Shown: positions 42,510 to 50,411 of the stretch, one piece after another | How positions within the stretch are numbered: the first letter of the stretch is position 1 | Layout of the letters: each line of letters opens with the position of its first letter | Assembly (NCBI RefSeq): GCF_001687335.1 | Contig: NZ_MAGO01000012.1 | Location: 1-64,000, forward strand | DNA: 64,000 bases | Direction of reading: 5' to 3' | From: Dissulfuribacter thermophilus | GTDB taxonomy: Bacteria > Desulfobacterota > Dissulfuribacteria > Dissulfuribacterales > Dissulfuribacteraceae | Notes under the pieces: model-generated | What the model was told of the DNA's origin: nothing | The model's database searches: none | Seen by the model: the letters and a program-made list of their open reading frames with translations, nothing else | Program-made: the position numbers and the translations under genes

Positions 42510-42785
42510 ATGGAGGCCCATTTTGTCCATGCCGGCTCATGCAGGTGAAAAAGAGAAACTTGACGGTTCAAAGATTAATCCTCTGTTTCTATTGCCAGCG
42601 AGTAAGGATTATTATAGATTTAATGGATCTCTTACTACACCCCATGTAGTGAGGGTGTATGGTGGCTTGTTATGAAAGAACCAGTAGGGGTGTCGAATGA
42701 ACAGGTACAAAAGTTTAGTTACGTAATGCACCATCCAAATAACAGGCCTGTTCAGCCCGTCAATGCCAGACCAATACCAAAATAA
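42510..42785 (+). pseudogene. Alpha-carbonic anhydrase remnant (internal deletion, frameshift)
   Basis: Three frames together spell the C-terminal half of an alpha-carbonic anhydrase. MEAHFVH at 42510-42530 is followed out of frame by AGEKEKLDGSKINPLFLLP and DYYRFNGSLTTP (42529-42642). A one-base slip in a run of four C (42640-42643) shifts frame. CSEG, LVMKEPV and MHHPNNRPVQPVNARPI then run to a TAA at 42785. About 30 residues that should lie between the first two pieces are gone, as is the N-terminal half with the first zinc His residues. It cannot make an active enzyme. A terminator follows. Confidence 0.85.
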
Positions 42786-42798
42786 GAATGTAATTGAG

Positions 42799-42817
42799 CG
42801 GCCTATTAGGCCGTTTT
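42799..42817 (+). terminator. Rho-independent terminator after the carbonic anhydrase remnant
   Basis: CGGCCT-ATT-AGGCCG stem-loop followed by TTTT and then an A-run. It sits 14 bases after the pseudogene stop and 22 bases before lolA, so it may be a relic of the old gene. Confidence 0.6.
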
Positions 42818-42838
42818 AAAAAAAAAGAAGGATAACCT

Positions 42839-43519
42839 GTGAGATTCAAAATACTTTGGTTCATATCCATAATATTTCTTTTTTGCTCCTGGAGCTTTTG
42901 GCCACGACTGGTAGGTGCATCCTCTGTATCTGCGCAAGATTCCAAGTTGAAGGCAGTTTTAGAGGAGCTTGAAAATAAGATTAAAAATGTTTATTGCATA
43001 AAGGTTTATTTTTATCAGACTATTTATAAAAAAGGTATTAAGGATCCCGTCTCAGCTCAGGGAGAAGCCTGGTTTAAAAGGCCGAATTTCATGCGCTGGG
43101 AATACAAAGAACCTGAAAAGCAGTTGATTATTGCAAATGGAAGAACAGTGTTTCTGTGGGAGGTTCGGCCAAATCAGGTTATGGTGTTTAAAAGAGAGAG
43201 ATTTGTTCCTGGTGAACTTGGTAAGGTGTTTTTTCCCTCAGTTTCAATATTAGAGGCGAATTTTAACATGAAGATTGTGGAAGAGACTAAAGATATGGTA
43301 AGAATCAAGTGCACACCAAAAGAAAACATAGGTGCCTTAAAGGAATTTGAATTTACAGTTACAGACCACTCAAGATTTCTAAAAGATATAGAATTTGAAG
43401 ATGTACTGGGGACAAAGACCAAAATAGAATTTAAGGATGTTGTCATAAATCCGGATCTGGATGAGGGCATGTTTCAATTCCAGGTGCCTAAAGATGCTAA
43501 GGTTTATTATCAGGATTAA
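42839..43519 (+). CDS. lolA: Outer-membrane lipoprotein carrier protein LolA
   Basis: The 226-residue protein has a signal peptide (about 1-30) and a LolA-type open beta-barrel: VYFYQTIYKKG, SAQGEAWFKRPNFMRWEY and EFTVTDHSRFLKDIEFEDVLGTKTKIEF. It ferries lipoproteins across the periplasm after release by LolCDE. GTG start with AAGGAT upstream. Its partner permease gene lolC is 7 kb away. Confidence 0.87.
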   Translation: MRFKILWFISIIFLFCSWSFWPRLVGASSVSAQDSKLKAVLEELENKIKNVYCIKVYFYQTIYKKGIKDPVSAQGEAWFKRPNFMRWEYKEPEKQLIIANGRTVFLWEVRPNQVMVFKRERFVPGELGKVFFPSVSILEANFNMKIVEETKDMVRIKCTPKENIGALKEFEFTVTDHSRFLKDIEFEDVLGTKTKIEFKDVVINPDLDEGMFQFQVPKDAKVYYQD

Positions 43520-43549
43520 GAATAACTGTTAGAAAAAGAGGGGATTAAG

Positions 43550-44464
43550 ATGGAACAGAAGAAAGTAATTGAAGAGATAAACAGGCTCAGAAAAGAAAAG
43601 AATGCCATTATATTGGCCCACAATTATCAACTGCCAGAGATTCAGGAGATAGCGGATCTTACAGGAGATTCCCTAGAGCTTAGTATGAAGGCAGCTAAAA
43701 CCGATGCAGATATGATAGTATTTTGCGGAGTCAGCTTTATGGCTGAGACCGCAAAGATCGTTTGTCCTGATAAAAAGGTAATATTGTCGGTAGAGGGCGC
43801 AGGATGCCCTATGGCTGATATGATAGATGCAGACGAATTACGACAGGAAAAAGAGAAGTATCCAGGGGTCCCAGTAGTGACCTATGTCAATTCTACTGCT
43901 GCAGTAAAGGCAGAGAGTGACATCTGCTGTACGTCTGCCAATGCAGTAAAGGTAGTTCAGTCCCTTGAATCTGATACGGTCTTAATGACCCCTGATAAGA
44001 ACCTCGCCAAATGGGTGGAAAGGCATACTGACAAGAAAATACTATATTGGCCAGGTTATTGTCCGATCCATGACAGATTGACGACAAAGGCAGTAGAAGA
44101 GGCAAGGGCAGCACATCCGGATGCTGTGGTAATGGCACATCCAGAGTGTCCTCCAGAGGTAATTGAGGTAGCTGATGTGGTGAGGAGCACAAGCGGAATG
44201 CTGGCATATGCAAAGGAGTCTTCAGCAAAAGAATTTATTGTAGCAACAGAAGTGGGCTTAATCTATCCACTGGAGAAGCAGAATCCAGATAAACGCTTTT
44301 ATCCAGCATCCCCTGAGATGGTCTGTGAGGAAATGAAAAAGACCCGGCTCGAAGACGTGCTTAGGGCCTTAAAAGAGGAATCTCCCCTAACTCACATCCC
44401 TGAAGATATAAGAAAAAAGGCCCTCAAAGCTGTTGAGAGAATGTTAGAGGTCCCAAGAGACTGA
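43550..44464 (+). CDS. nadA: Quinolinate synthase A
   Basis: The 304-residue protein has the Fe-S enzyme pattern: AHNYQLPEIQEIAD, DSLELSMKAAKTDAD, FCGVSFMAETAKI, GCPMAD, NSTAAVKAESDICCTSANAVK, YCPIHDR and HPECPPEV, with the three cluster cysteines spread along the chain. It condenses iminoaspartate with dihydroxyacetone phosphate to quinolinate for NAD. nadB and nadC are not nearby. Confidence 0.96.
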   Translation: MEQKKVIEEINRLRKEKNAIILAHNYQLPEIQEIADLTGDSLELSMKAAKTDADMIVFCGVSFMAETAKIVCPDKKVILSVEGAGCPMADMIDADELRQEKEKYPGVPVVTYVNSTAAVKAESDICCTSANAVKVVQSLESDTVLMTPDKNLAKWVERHTDKKILYWPGYCPIHDRLTTKAVEEARAAHPDAVVMAHPECPPEVIEVADVVRSTSGMLAYAKESSAKEFIVATEVGLIYPLEKQNPDKRFYPASPEMVCEEMKKTRLEDVLRALKEESPLTHIPEDIRKKALKAVERMLEVPRD

Positions 44465-44512
44465 CATTTTTAACCGGACAGAGCGGGCAGAGGGATGAAA
44501 ATAGATTTACTG

Positions 44513-44585
44513 TAAGAGCTCACACAGGAGCCCTCTAGGTTGATGCCACATCAGCAAAATAAAAGGGCTGTCTGGTGAGCTCTTA
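44513..44585. repeat. 73-bp imperfect palindrome after nadA
   Basis: TAAGAGCTCAC at 44513 returns as GTGAGCTCTTA ending at 44585, and the arms extend into AGCCCT/AGGGCT. The loop contains a GATG/CATC mini-stem. It lies between convergent genes and may act as a bidirectional terminator or be a small mobile palindrome. Confidence 0.6.
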
Positions 44586-44586
44586 T

Positions 44587-44710
44587 CCCAGCCTATGCAG
44601 CTTGAAAGTTTGCAGAAGATGCAAGGCCGATGGGGCGCAGATGTACTTGCTATTCTTCAAGCCCTTTACAACACATTAGATTCGGTAAAATTGCGAGCCC
44701 CTTGTGGCTT
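44587..44710 (-). repeat. Probable third, decayed MITE copy (partial)
   Basis: By eye this stretch aligns with the first half of MITE copy 2: CCCAG..TATGCAG at the end, AGTTTG, GGGGCG-AGA-GTACTTG, CTTC.A-CCC, ACAAC, GGTAAAAT-GC. Many substitutions are present and the second half is not recognisable. Confidence 0.45.
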
Positions 44711-44746
44711 CAAGGGTCTAAGACATTTGAAGTTAATTTCTATATT

Positions 44747-46006
44747 CTATTCAATCAGAATGTGTCCCTTAGCCCTTTGCAGAAGTTCCTGAAGGCTCTT
44801 TTCTTCACCTGGGCTGATTGAACAAGTAATGCCCACTTTTTCTTGAAATGCCTCTTCGAGTTGCCTTAAAAAAACGTGTAGTTCTGGAAGACTGCCAGTG
44901 AAGATCTCTGGGCTCATTGCAATCTTGAGTTCGAGTCGTTCTAGTGGCCTGTCTTTCCTTACCTTTAAACAGTATGAGGGTACTTTGCCTAATTGTTCCT
45001 TTAAAAAGTATTCAATGATCTTTTCGCCGATTTTTACACCTCGAATAGAGATCATATCATCTGAACGACTCTTTACAGGGGCTAATCGCCACAAGGTCTG
45101 GCCGCATGGACATGGTTTTTGGATTATCTTCGTAATGTCGCCAGTTCTAAAACGAATAAGGGGATTTGCTCTGGTGGTAATGGTGGTTACCACCAGTTCG
45201 CCTTCTTCTCCGATATCCAGATTCTCGCCAGTATCAGGATCAATGATTTCGGCAATAAAATGATCAAGTGCCATGTGGAGTCCTGATAGCGCCTCACATT
45301 CATATGCCATTCCAGGGCCCATCACCTCAGTGATACCGTAGCCAGCCCTTGTATCGATGCCAAATTCTTCCATCCACTTTGCCCGAGTACTTACATCCAC
45401 TGCCTCGCCAACCACAATCATCCGCTTTAGGGATAGGGCCGCAATTGGTGGACCTTCTTCCTTAATCTTTGAAAGGAGATAATCTCCATATGATGGAGTA
45501 GTGATGAGGGTGGTAGTCTTAAAGTCGACAAGTATCCTGATTCGAGCTTCTGTACTTATTGGATCAGGAGGAATTACAAGAGCCCCTATGGCTTCAGCTC
45601 CTTCTTTAAGGTCTTGTCCCACCACACTCATTCCCGGGTCAAGACAGATCTGAACAATGTCGTCACTGGAGACTGAACAGGCCTCTAGAAAGCGTCTTGA
45701 TAACATGACCCTGTGTTCTACATCCTGTCGAGTATATCCAATAACCACCGGTGTACCATTTATACCCCTCAACGTGTGGATTCTGACGATGTCTCGTAGG
45801 GGGACTGCAAAGAGTCCATATGGATAGTTTTCTGAAAGGACCTCTCGAGTGGTGAATGGAAATTTTTTTAAGTCCTCGATACTCTTTATGTCTTCAGGAC
45901 TCAAGCAGGCGGAGTCCATGATATTTTTATAAAAAGGGACCCTCTTATAGACTCTATTAATAGTACTTTGCAGTAGCTCAGTCTGGATTTGGATTATTTG
46001 ATCCAT
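44747..46006 (-). CDS. Phenylacetate-CoA ligase-like AMP-forming enzyme
   Basis: The 419-residue protein has the PaaK pattern: LKKFPFTTREVLSENYPYG, a Thr/Ser-rich loop near HTLRGINGTPVVIGYT, GYGITEVMGPG, FRTGDITKI and a short C-terminal domain with SRSDDMISIRGVKI. It should activate an aromatic or other carboxylic acid with ATP and CoA. The livF gene ends two bases upstream, a pairing seen in aromatic degradation loci and in anaerobes where the substrate is undefined. Confidence 0.85.
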   Translation of the reverse strand: MDQIIQIQTELLQSTINRVYKRVPFYKNIMDSACLSPEDIKSIEDLKKFPFTTREVLSENYPYGLFAVPLRDIVRIHTLRGINGTPVVIGYTRQDVEHRVMLSRRFLEACSVSSDDIVQICLDPGMSVVGQDLKEGAEAIGALVIPPDPISTEARIRILVDFKTTTLITTPSYGDYLLSKIKEEGPPIAALSLKRMIVVGEAVDVSTRAKWMEEFGIDTRAGYGITEVMGPGMAYECEALSGLHMALDHFIAEIIDPDTGENLDIGEEGELVVTTITTRANPLIRFRTGDITKIIQKPCPCGQTLWRLAPVKSRSDDMISIRGVKIGEKIIEYFLKEQLGKVPSYCLKVRKDRPLERLELKIAMSPEIFTGSLPELHVFLRQLEEAFQEKVGITCSISPGEEKSLQELLQRAKGHILIE

Positions 46007-46008
46007 CC

Positions 46009-46749
46009 CTATGCCCTCTCTGAGATCTCTTTATAGTCCTTGCCAAGGTAGGCCCTCTTAACCTCTGGATCTTCCTTGAGCTCGGAGCTGGTACCCTGAA
46101 GCACTATCCTTCCGGTCTCTATGACATATCCCCTATGGGCTATCTCAAGGGCCTTTCTTGCATTTTGTTCCACAAGTAAGATAGTGAGTCCCTCTTTATT
46201 GAGTTCCTTTATGGTCTCGAGGATTACATTAACGAGCTTTGGCGCTAATCCAAGGCTGGGCTCATCTAGTAAAAGAAGTTTGGGCCTTGCCATAATAGCC
46301 CTACCTATGGCAAGCATTTGTTGTTCGCCACCGCTAAGGGTACCTGCAGGTTGAGTGAATCGTTCTTTTAGTCTGGGAAAAAGCTGTAGGACATAGTCCA
46401 TGTCCTCTTGTACCTTCTTTTTTTGGTCTTTACCCCTTCTCAAAAAGGCCCCGAGTTCTAGATTCTCCTTTACTGTTAATGGACTAAATATCTCTCTACC
46501 TTCAGGTACTTGGCATATGCCAAGTGAAACTATTTTTGATGGAGAAAGTCCGCCAATTTCACTTCCTTCAAGCTGTATACTTCCACTAGAAGGCCTGAGC
46601 AATCCAGATATGGTAGAAAGTAAGGTAGATTTTCCAGCCCCATTTGCACCAATGAGGGTGACTATTTCCCCCCGTTCTATGTGAAGGGAACAGTTTTTCA
46701 GTATTGGTATAGGCCCATATTGTGCATGTAGATTCTGAATGCTTAACAT
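46009..46749 (-). CDS. livF: Branched-chain amino acid-type ABC transporter ATPase LivF
   Basis: The 246-residue protein has Walker A GANGAGKST, a LivF-like QVPEGREIFSPLTVKENL segment, signature LSGGEQQMLAIGRA and Walker B LLLLDEPSLGLAP. It would power import of branched-chain amino acids or aromatic acids. The LivG, LivH, LivM and binding-protein genes are not in the window, since a divergent gene begins upstream. Confidence 0.92.
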   Translation of the reverse strand: MLSIQNLHAQYGPIPILKNCSLHIERGEIVTLIGANGAGKSTLLSTISGLLRPSSGSIQLEGSEIGGLSPSKIVSLGICQVPEGREIFSPLTVKENLELGAFLRRGKDQKKKVQEDMDYVLQLFPRLKERFTQPAGTLSGGEQQMLAIGRAIMARPKLLLLDEPSLGLAPKLVNVILETIKELNKEGLTILLVEQNARKALEIAHRGYVIETGRIVLQGTSSELKEDPEVKRAYLGKDYKEISERA

Positions 46750-47077
46750 TTTAGCTAAATTAGCACGCTACAGCGCCTTGTTCAAGGGTGAGCAATAAGA
46801 GGACATACATTCTTTTTAGAGCTGCGTTTGAGGTGCTAGTGCCTATTGGGGATCTTCTAACAAAGAATGGTTGTTTTTTATTGAGTGATTATAATTGAAA
46901 AGGTGCGCATCTCCTTGACACTTACTTGTTGAGGGTGGATTATGTAAATATGTAGCTTTTCTAACTGCAACTCTTGATGTCAATGTATAGAGAAATTGAC
47001 ATGGATCAATGCCATCTTTGCATATTAGGAAAAATATCAAGTTTTCATTGTTGAAATCCAGGAGTGACTACTGAATT
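46750..47077. other. Intergenic, promoter-like boxes only
   Basis: Divergent spacer of 328 bases. Two perfect TTGACA boxes face the plus strand (about 46915 and 46996); the second has an AT-rich segment near 47018-47026. No gene, repeat or RNA was recognised. Confidence 0.4.
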
Positions 47078-47308
47078 ATGAGTAATACTGCATGTTTTAG
47101 AGCGTATTGGTTTTGTATAGATCCATCGAAAACTCATTTTTTGAGGTTTATATTTGAAGGCTATGATAATGAATTTCAAATGACTACTGTAGACCAAGAT
47201 TTAGGTCTTGTCAGGGTTCTTGCAATGAAGGGATCTGAAGGAATCCTTTTAAAGATCCTTCTTGAATATCAAGATACGATAGGGCCCAAGCCCTGCTATC
47301 CAACCTGA
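47078..47308 (+). CDS. DUF4911-like small protein
   Basis: The 76-residue protein reads FCIDPSKTHFLRFIFEGYDNEF, then VDQDLGLVRVLAM and LLKILLEYQ. This resembles DUF4911, a short domain found beside tRNA-modification or housekeeping genes in Desulfobacterota. AGGAG lies 13 bases before the ATG, rather far. miaB starts 133 bases downstream from its own promoter. No function is known. Confidence 0.65.
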   Translation: MSNTACFRAYWFCIDPSKTHFLRFIFEGYDNEFQMTTVDQDLGLVRVLAMKGSEGILLKILLEYQDTIGPKPCYPT

Positions 47309-47363
47309 GGCAAAAGGACAAATTGGACAATTTTAGTATTTTACCAGTAATGAAAAACGTGAC

Positions 47364-47391
47364 TTGTCAAAATCTATATTATTCCTATAAT
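47364..47391 (+). promoter_or_regulatory. Sigma-70-type promoter for miaB
   Basis: TTGTCA at 47364-47369, a 16-base spacer and a perfect TATAAT at 47386-47391, about 50 bases before the miaB start. Confidence 0.55.
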
Positions 47392-47441
47392 CATCGCAGC
47401 AAAAAAAATACACGAAATAAGAGGTAGTTCCAGGAAAGGCC

Positions 47442-48770
47442 ATGTTGGAAAATACCCAGAAAAATTTGTACATAGCCACCTTTGGGTGTCAGATGAATGA
47501 ATACGATTCTAAACGGATGGAACAGATCCTCTACCCTGAATATGTCAGGGTAGATAATCCTGATCTGGCAGATCTCATCCTTGTAAATACGTGTTCTATT
47601 AGGGAAAAGGCTGAACACAAGGTTTACAGCCTAGTGGGGAGATTTAAGTCTCTTAAAAGGCGTAAACCAGAGCTCATAATAGGGGTTGGGGGCTGTGTGG
47701 CCCAGCAGGAAGGGGAAAGGCTATTAAAGAAACTTCCTCATCTCGATCTTGTTTTTGGCCCTCAAGGAATCTATAGATTACCTGAAGCCATCAAAAAGAT
47801 CGAACAAGGGCAGGGTCCAGTCATTTGTACTGAAATGGTAGATTCCTTTGATATCCCTCCTGTGGACTCTCCTATGCCTACCCCAAGTCCTGTGAAGGCC
47901 TTTGTCACCATAATGCAGGGCTGCGACAACTTTTGTACCTATTGTGTAGTTCCATATGTAAGAGGCAGAGAAGTCTCGAGACCTAAAGATGATATACTAA
48001 AAGAGGTCAAGGCCCTAGTGGATTCAGGTGTGAAGGACATCACCCTTTTGGGGCAAAACGTAAATTCTTATGGGAAAAAACGTGGAGATGGCACGACATT
48101 TTCTCAGCTCCTCATTGAGGTTTCAAAGATAGCTGGAGTTGAGCGTCTTAGATTTACTACAAGTCATCCAAAAGATTTTACAGACGACGTCATTGATGCC
48201 ATGTGTTCAGGCCTTCCAATCTGTGATCATTTACATCTTCCAGTTCAAAGTGGGTCAAATAGTGTGCTCGAACGCATGAATCGACGTTACACCAGGGAAA
48301 AATATCTTGATATTGTTGAAAAAGTTCGTTCAAGACTGCCTGAGATCAGCATAACAACAGATATAATAGTGGGATTCCCAGGCGAGACGCATGAGGATTT
48401 TGAAGATACTCTGAGGCTTATAAAAGAAGTTCAATATGATCAGATATTTGCCTTTAAGTATTCGCCAAGACCCTATACTAAGGCAGCTACATTCTCTGAT
48501 CAACTAGATGAAACACTAAAGAAAGAGAGACTTTCTGCCGTTATAGAATTACAAAAGGAAATTGGGCTCAAACGCCTGTCGCGTTTTGAAGGTAGAGTGG
48601 TTAAGGTATTGGTTGAGACGGAAAACCCATCTAGGCAGGGAGAGCTCATTGCCCGCACAACTGGTAACCATGTGGTCAATCTATGCGGCTCACCAGATCT
48701 TATTGGACAGACTATTGAAGTGGTAGTGGAACGTGCCTGTTACCATTCTTTGCGAGGGAGGATCAAGTAA
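47442..48770 (+). CDS. miaB: tRNA-2-methylthio-N6-dimethylallyladenosine synthase
   Basis: The 442-residue protein has the N-terminal UPF0004 domain with three cluster Cys residues (TFGCQMNEYDS, NTCSIREKAEHK, GVGGCVAQQEGE), the radical SAM CDNFCTYC motif near residue 163, VQSGSNSVLERMNRRYT, and a C-terminal TRAM domain. It methylthiolates i6A37 of tRNAs. QGCDNFCTYCVVPYVRG and the NSYG run favour MiaB over MtaB or RimO. Confidence 0.95.
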   Translation: MLENTQKNLYIATFGCQMNEYDSKRMEQILYPEYVRVDNPDLADLILVNTCSIREKAEHKVYSLVGRFKSLKRRKPELIIGVGGCVAQQEGERLLKKLPHLDLVFGPQGIYRLPEAIKKIEQGQGPVICTEMVDSFDIPPVDSPMPTPSPVKAFVTIMQGCDNFCTYCVVPYVRGREVSRPKDDILKEVKALVDSGVKDITLLGQNVNSYGKKRGDGTTFSQLLIEVSKIAGVERLRFTTSHPKDFTDDVIDAMCSGLPICDHLHLPVQSGSNSVLERMNRRYTREKYLDIVEKVRSRLPEISITTDIIVGFPGETHEDFEDTLRLIKEVQYDQIFAFKYSPRPYTKAATFSDQLDETLKKERLSAVIELQKEIGLKRLSRFEGRVVKVLVETENPSRQGELIARTTGNHVVNLCGSPDLIGQTIEVVVERACYHSLRGRIK

Positions 48771-48773
48771 TAG

Positions 48774-49274
48774 ATGAATTTTTTGCAAGTAAAGGTCCAT
48801 GCCATAACGATGGATCCTGACTCTAATTCTCCAGTCTTGATTTTAAAGGAGTCTCAGGGAGAGAGGAGTCTGCCCATTTGGATAGGACTTCTTGAGGCTA
48901 CAGCCATTGCTACTGAGATGGAGAAAATTAGCTTTGTGCGTCCAATGACCCATGATCTCACAGTTAATTTGCTGGAGGCAGTGGGTGTACAGGTCACCCG
49001 TGTTGCGGTCACAGACCTTAAAGACAATACATTTTATGCGGTTATAACCTTGAAAAATGGTGATGAAGAAGTAGAGGTAGATGCAAGGCCAAGTGATGCC
49101 ATCGCCATTGCTCTAAGGACTGGAGCACAAATATTTGTATCTGAAGAGGTTATGAATAGTGCGGTTCCTCAGGAACCCACGACTATTTACGAGGAAGATG
49201 TACCAAAGGAAAAGAAAAAATGGGCAGAACTCTTGGAAGAATTGGATCCCCAGAGCCTCAAGTACAAGATGTAA
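48774..49274 (+). CDS. Bifunctional nuclease family protein (DUF151)
   Basis: The 166-residue protein contains the DUF151 core: ILKESQGERSLPIWIGLLEATAIATEME, RPMTHDLTVNLLEAVG, FYAVITLKNGDEEVEVDARPSDAIAIALRTGAQIFV. Plant and bacterial members have DNase/RNase activity, but most are uncharacterised. It starts three bases after miaB, and its TAA overlaps the ATG of the next gene by one base. Confidence 0.92.
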   Translation: MNFLQVKVHAITMDPDSNSPVLILKESQGERSLPIWIGLLEATAIATEMEKISFVRPMTHDLTVNLLEAVGVQVTRVAVTDLKDNTFYAVITLKNGDEEVEVDARPSDAIAIALRTGAQIFVSEEVMNSAVPQEPTTIYEEDVPKEKKKWAELLEELDPQSLKYKM

Positions 49275-49927
49275 TGATTGATCTTCATTGTCACTCCATT
49301 ATGAGCGACGGAGAGCTTATTCCCTCCGAGCTCGTAAGACGTCTTGAGGTCAAGGGCTATAGGGCAGTGGCAATAACGGATCATGCAGATGCCTCGAATC
49401 TGGATTTTATTATACCGAGAATTATTAAGGCTGCAGAAAGGATAAATCAGTACAGCTCAACTAAACTCATTCCAGGGATAGAGCTTACACACGTTCATCC
49501 AGAACTGATAGGGCCCCTAGCAAAGGAGGCAAGGGAGCTTGGGGCCAAGGTTGTAGTATGCCATGGAGAAACCTTAGTGGAACCTGTTGCTCCAGGCACC
49601 AATAAGGCTGCGCTGGAGGCTGATATAGATATTTTGGCGCATCCAGGTTTAATCAGCGAAGAAGAGGCGAGAAAAGCTGCTGAGAGAGGGATATTTCTTG
49701 AATTATCTGGAAGGAAAGGTCATAGCCTGTCAAATGGCCACGTACTACAAATGGCTAGGAAAACCGGAGCCAAGCTTGTCATCAACTCTGATGGTCATGC
49801 ACCGGGTGATTTTATGAGTCGGGAATATGCGTATAATGTTGCTAGGGGGGCTGGATGTAGTGAAACTGAGGTAGAAGAAATTTATAAGTCAATAATGGGT
49901 TGGATAGATGAGATATTGAAAGGATAG
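49274..49927 (+). CDS. PHP-domain phosphoesterase
   Basis: The 217-residue protein begins MIDLHCHSIMSDGE, the HxH of the PHP fold, followed by ITDHADASN, a Glu in PGIELTHV, VCHGE and the final INSDGHAP. These are the metal ligands of histidinol-phosphatase-like PHP enzymes. The substrate is not defined. The ATG at 49274, coupled to the preceding stop (TAATG), is preferred over a frame 18 codons longer that runs through the end of the DUF151 gene. Confidence 0.87.
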   Translation: MIDLHCHSIMSDGELIPSELVRRLEVKGYRAVAITDHADASNLDFIIPRIIKAAERINQYSSTKLIPGIELTHVHPELIGPLAKEARELGAKVVVCHGETLVEPVAPGTNKAALEADIDILAHPGLISEEEARKAAERGIFLELSGRKGHSLSNGHVLQMARKTGAKLVINSDGHAPGDFMSREYAYNVARGAGCSETEVEEIYKSIMGWIDEILKG

Positions 49928-49934
49928 GTGGGGC

Positions 49935-50411
49935 ATGAAAAAAAAGACCATGGATGCCAAAATCATAAATCCCTTTCTTGAGGCAGCGATAAATGTCTTG
50001 AAGACTATGGCCATGGTCGATCCCAAACCAGGTAAGGCCTTTTTAAAAAAGGATCATCTGGCCCATGGTGATGTGTCAGGCATAATAGGTATTACTGGTG
50101 ATGCACAGGGGTCCATGTCAATTTCTTTTTCTGCTTCCTGTATTAAGGCCATTGTAAAAAATTTGTTTGGTATGCCAATAGAAGAAATAAATGACGAGGT
50201 CAGAGATGCAGTCGGTGAAATAACCAATATGATTTGTGGAGATGCGAGGAGAAGGCTTGAAGCTGAAAATATCCATCTGCAGGCCGGGACACCAACCATA
50301 GTGTCTGGAGCAAATCACACAATTACCCACATACACAACGGTCCCAAAATCGCAGTACCATTTGATACCGACGCAGGAAAATTCGTCATAGAAGTTGCGT
50401 TTAATAGCTAA
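49935..50411 (+). CDS. cheX: CheX-like chemotaxis phosphatase
   Basis: The 158-residue protein has the CheX fold and the catalytic Glu-x-x-Asn helix in VGEITNMICGDARRRL. GDAQGSMSISF and NNT-like GPKIAVPFDTDAGKFVIEV match too. CheX removes phosphate from CheY. No other chemotaxis genes lie in the window, so it may serve another response regulator. It converges with comEC, overlapping four bases. Confidence 0.88.
   Translation: MKKKTMDAKIINPFLEAAINVLKTMAMVDPKPGKAFLKKDHLAHGDVSGIIGITGDAQGSMSISFSASCIKAIVKNLFGMPIEEINDEVRDAVGEITNMICGDARRRLEAENIHLQAGTPTIVSGANHTITHIHNGPKIAVPFDTDAGKFVIEVAFNS

Noticed and set aside
42760-42945. 61-codon minus-strand frame upstream of lolA
   Set aside because: It is antisense to the lolA start and to the carbonic anhydrase remnant and has no domain features.
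44595-44792. 65-codon frame after nadA
   Set aside because: It falls in the decayed MITE copy and overlaps the end of the PaaK-like gene on the other strand.
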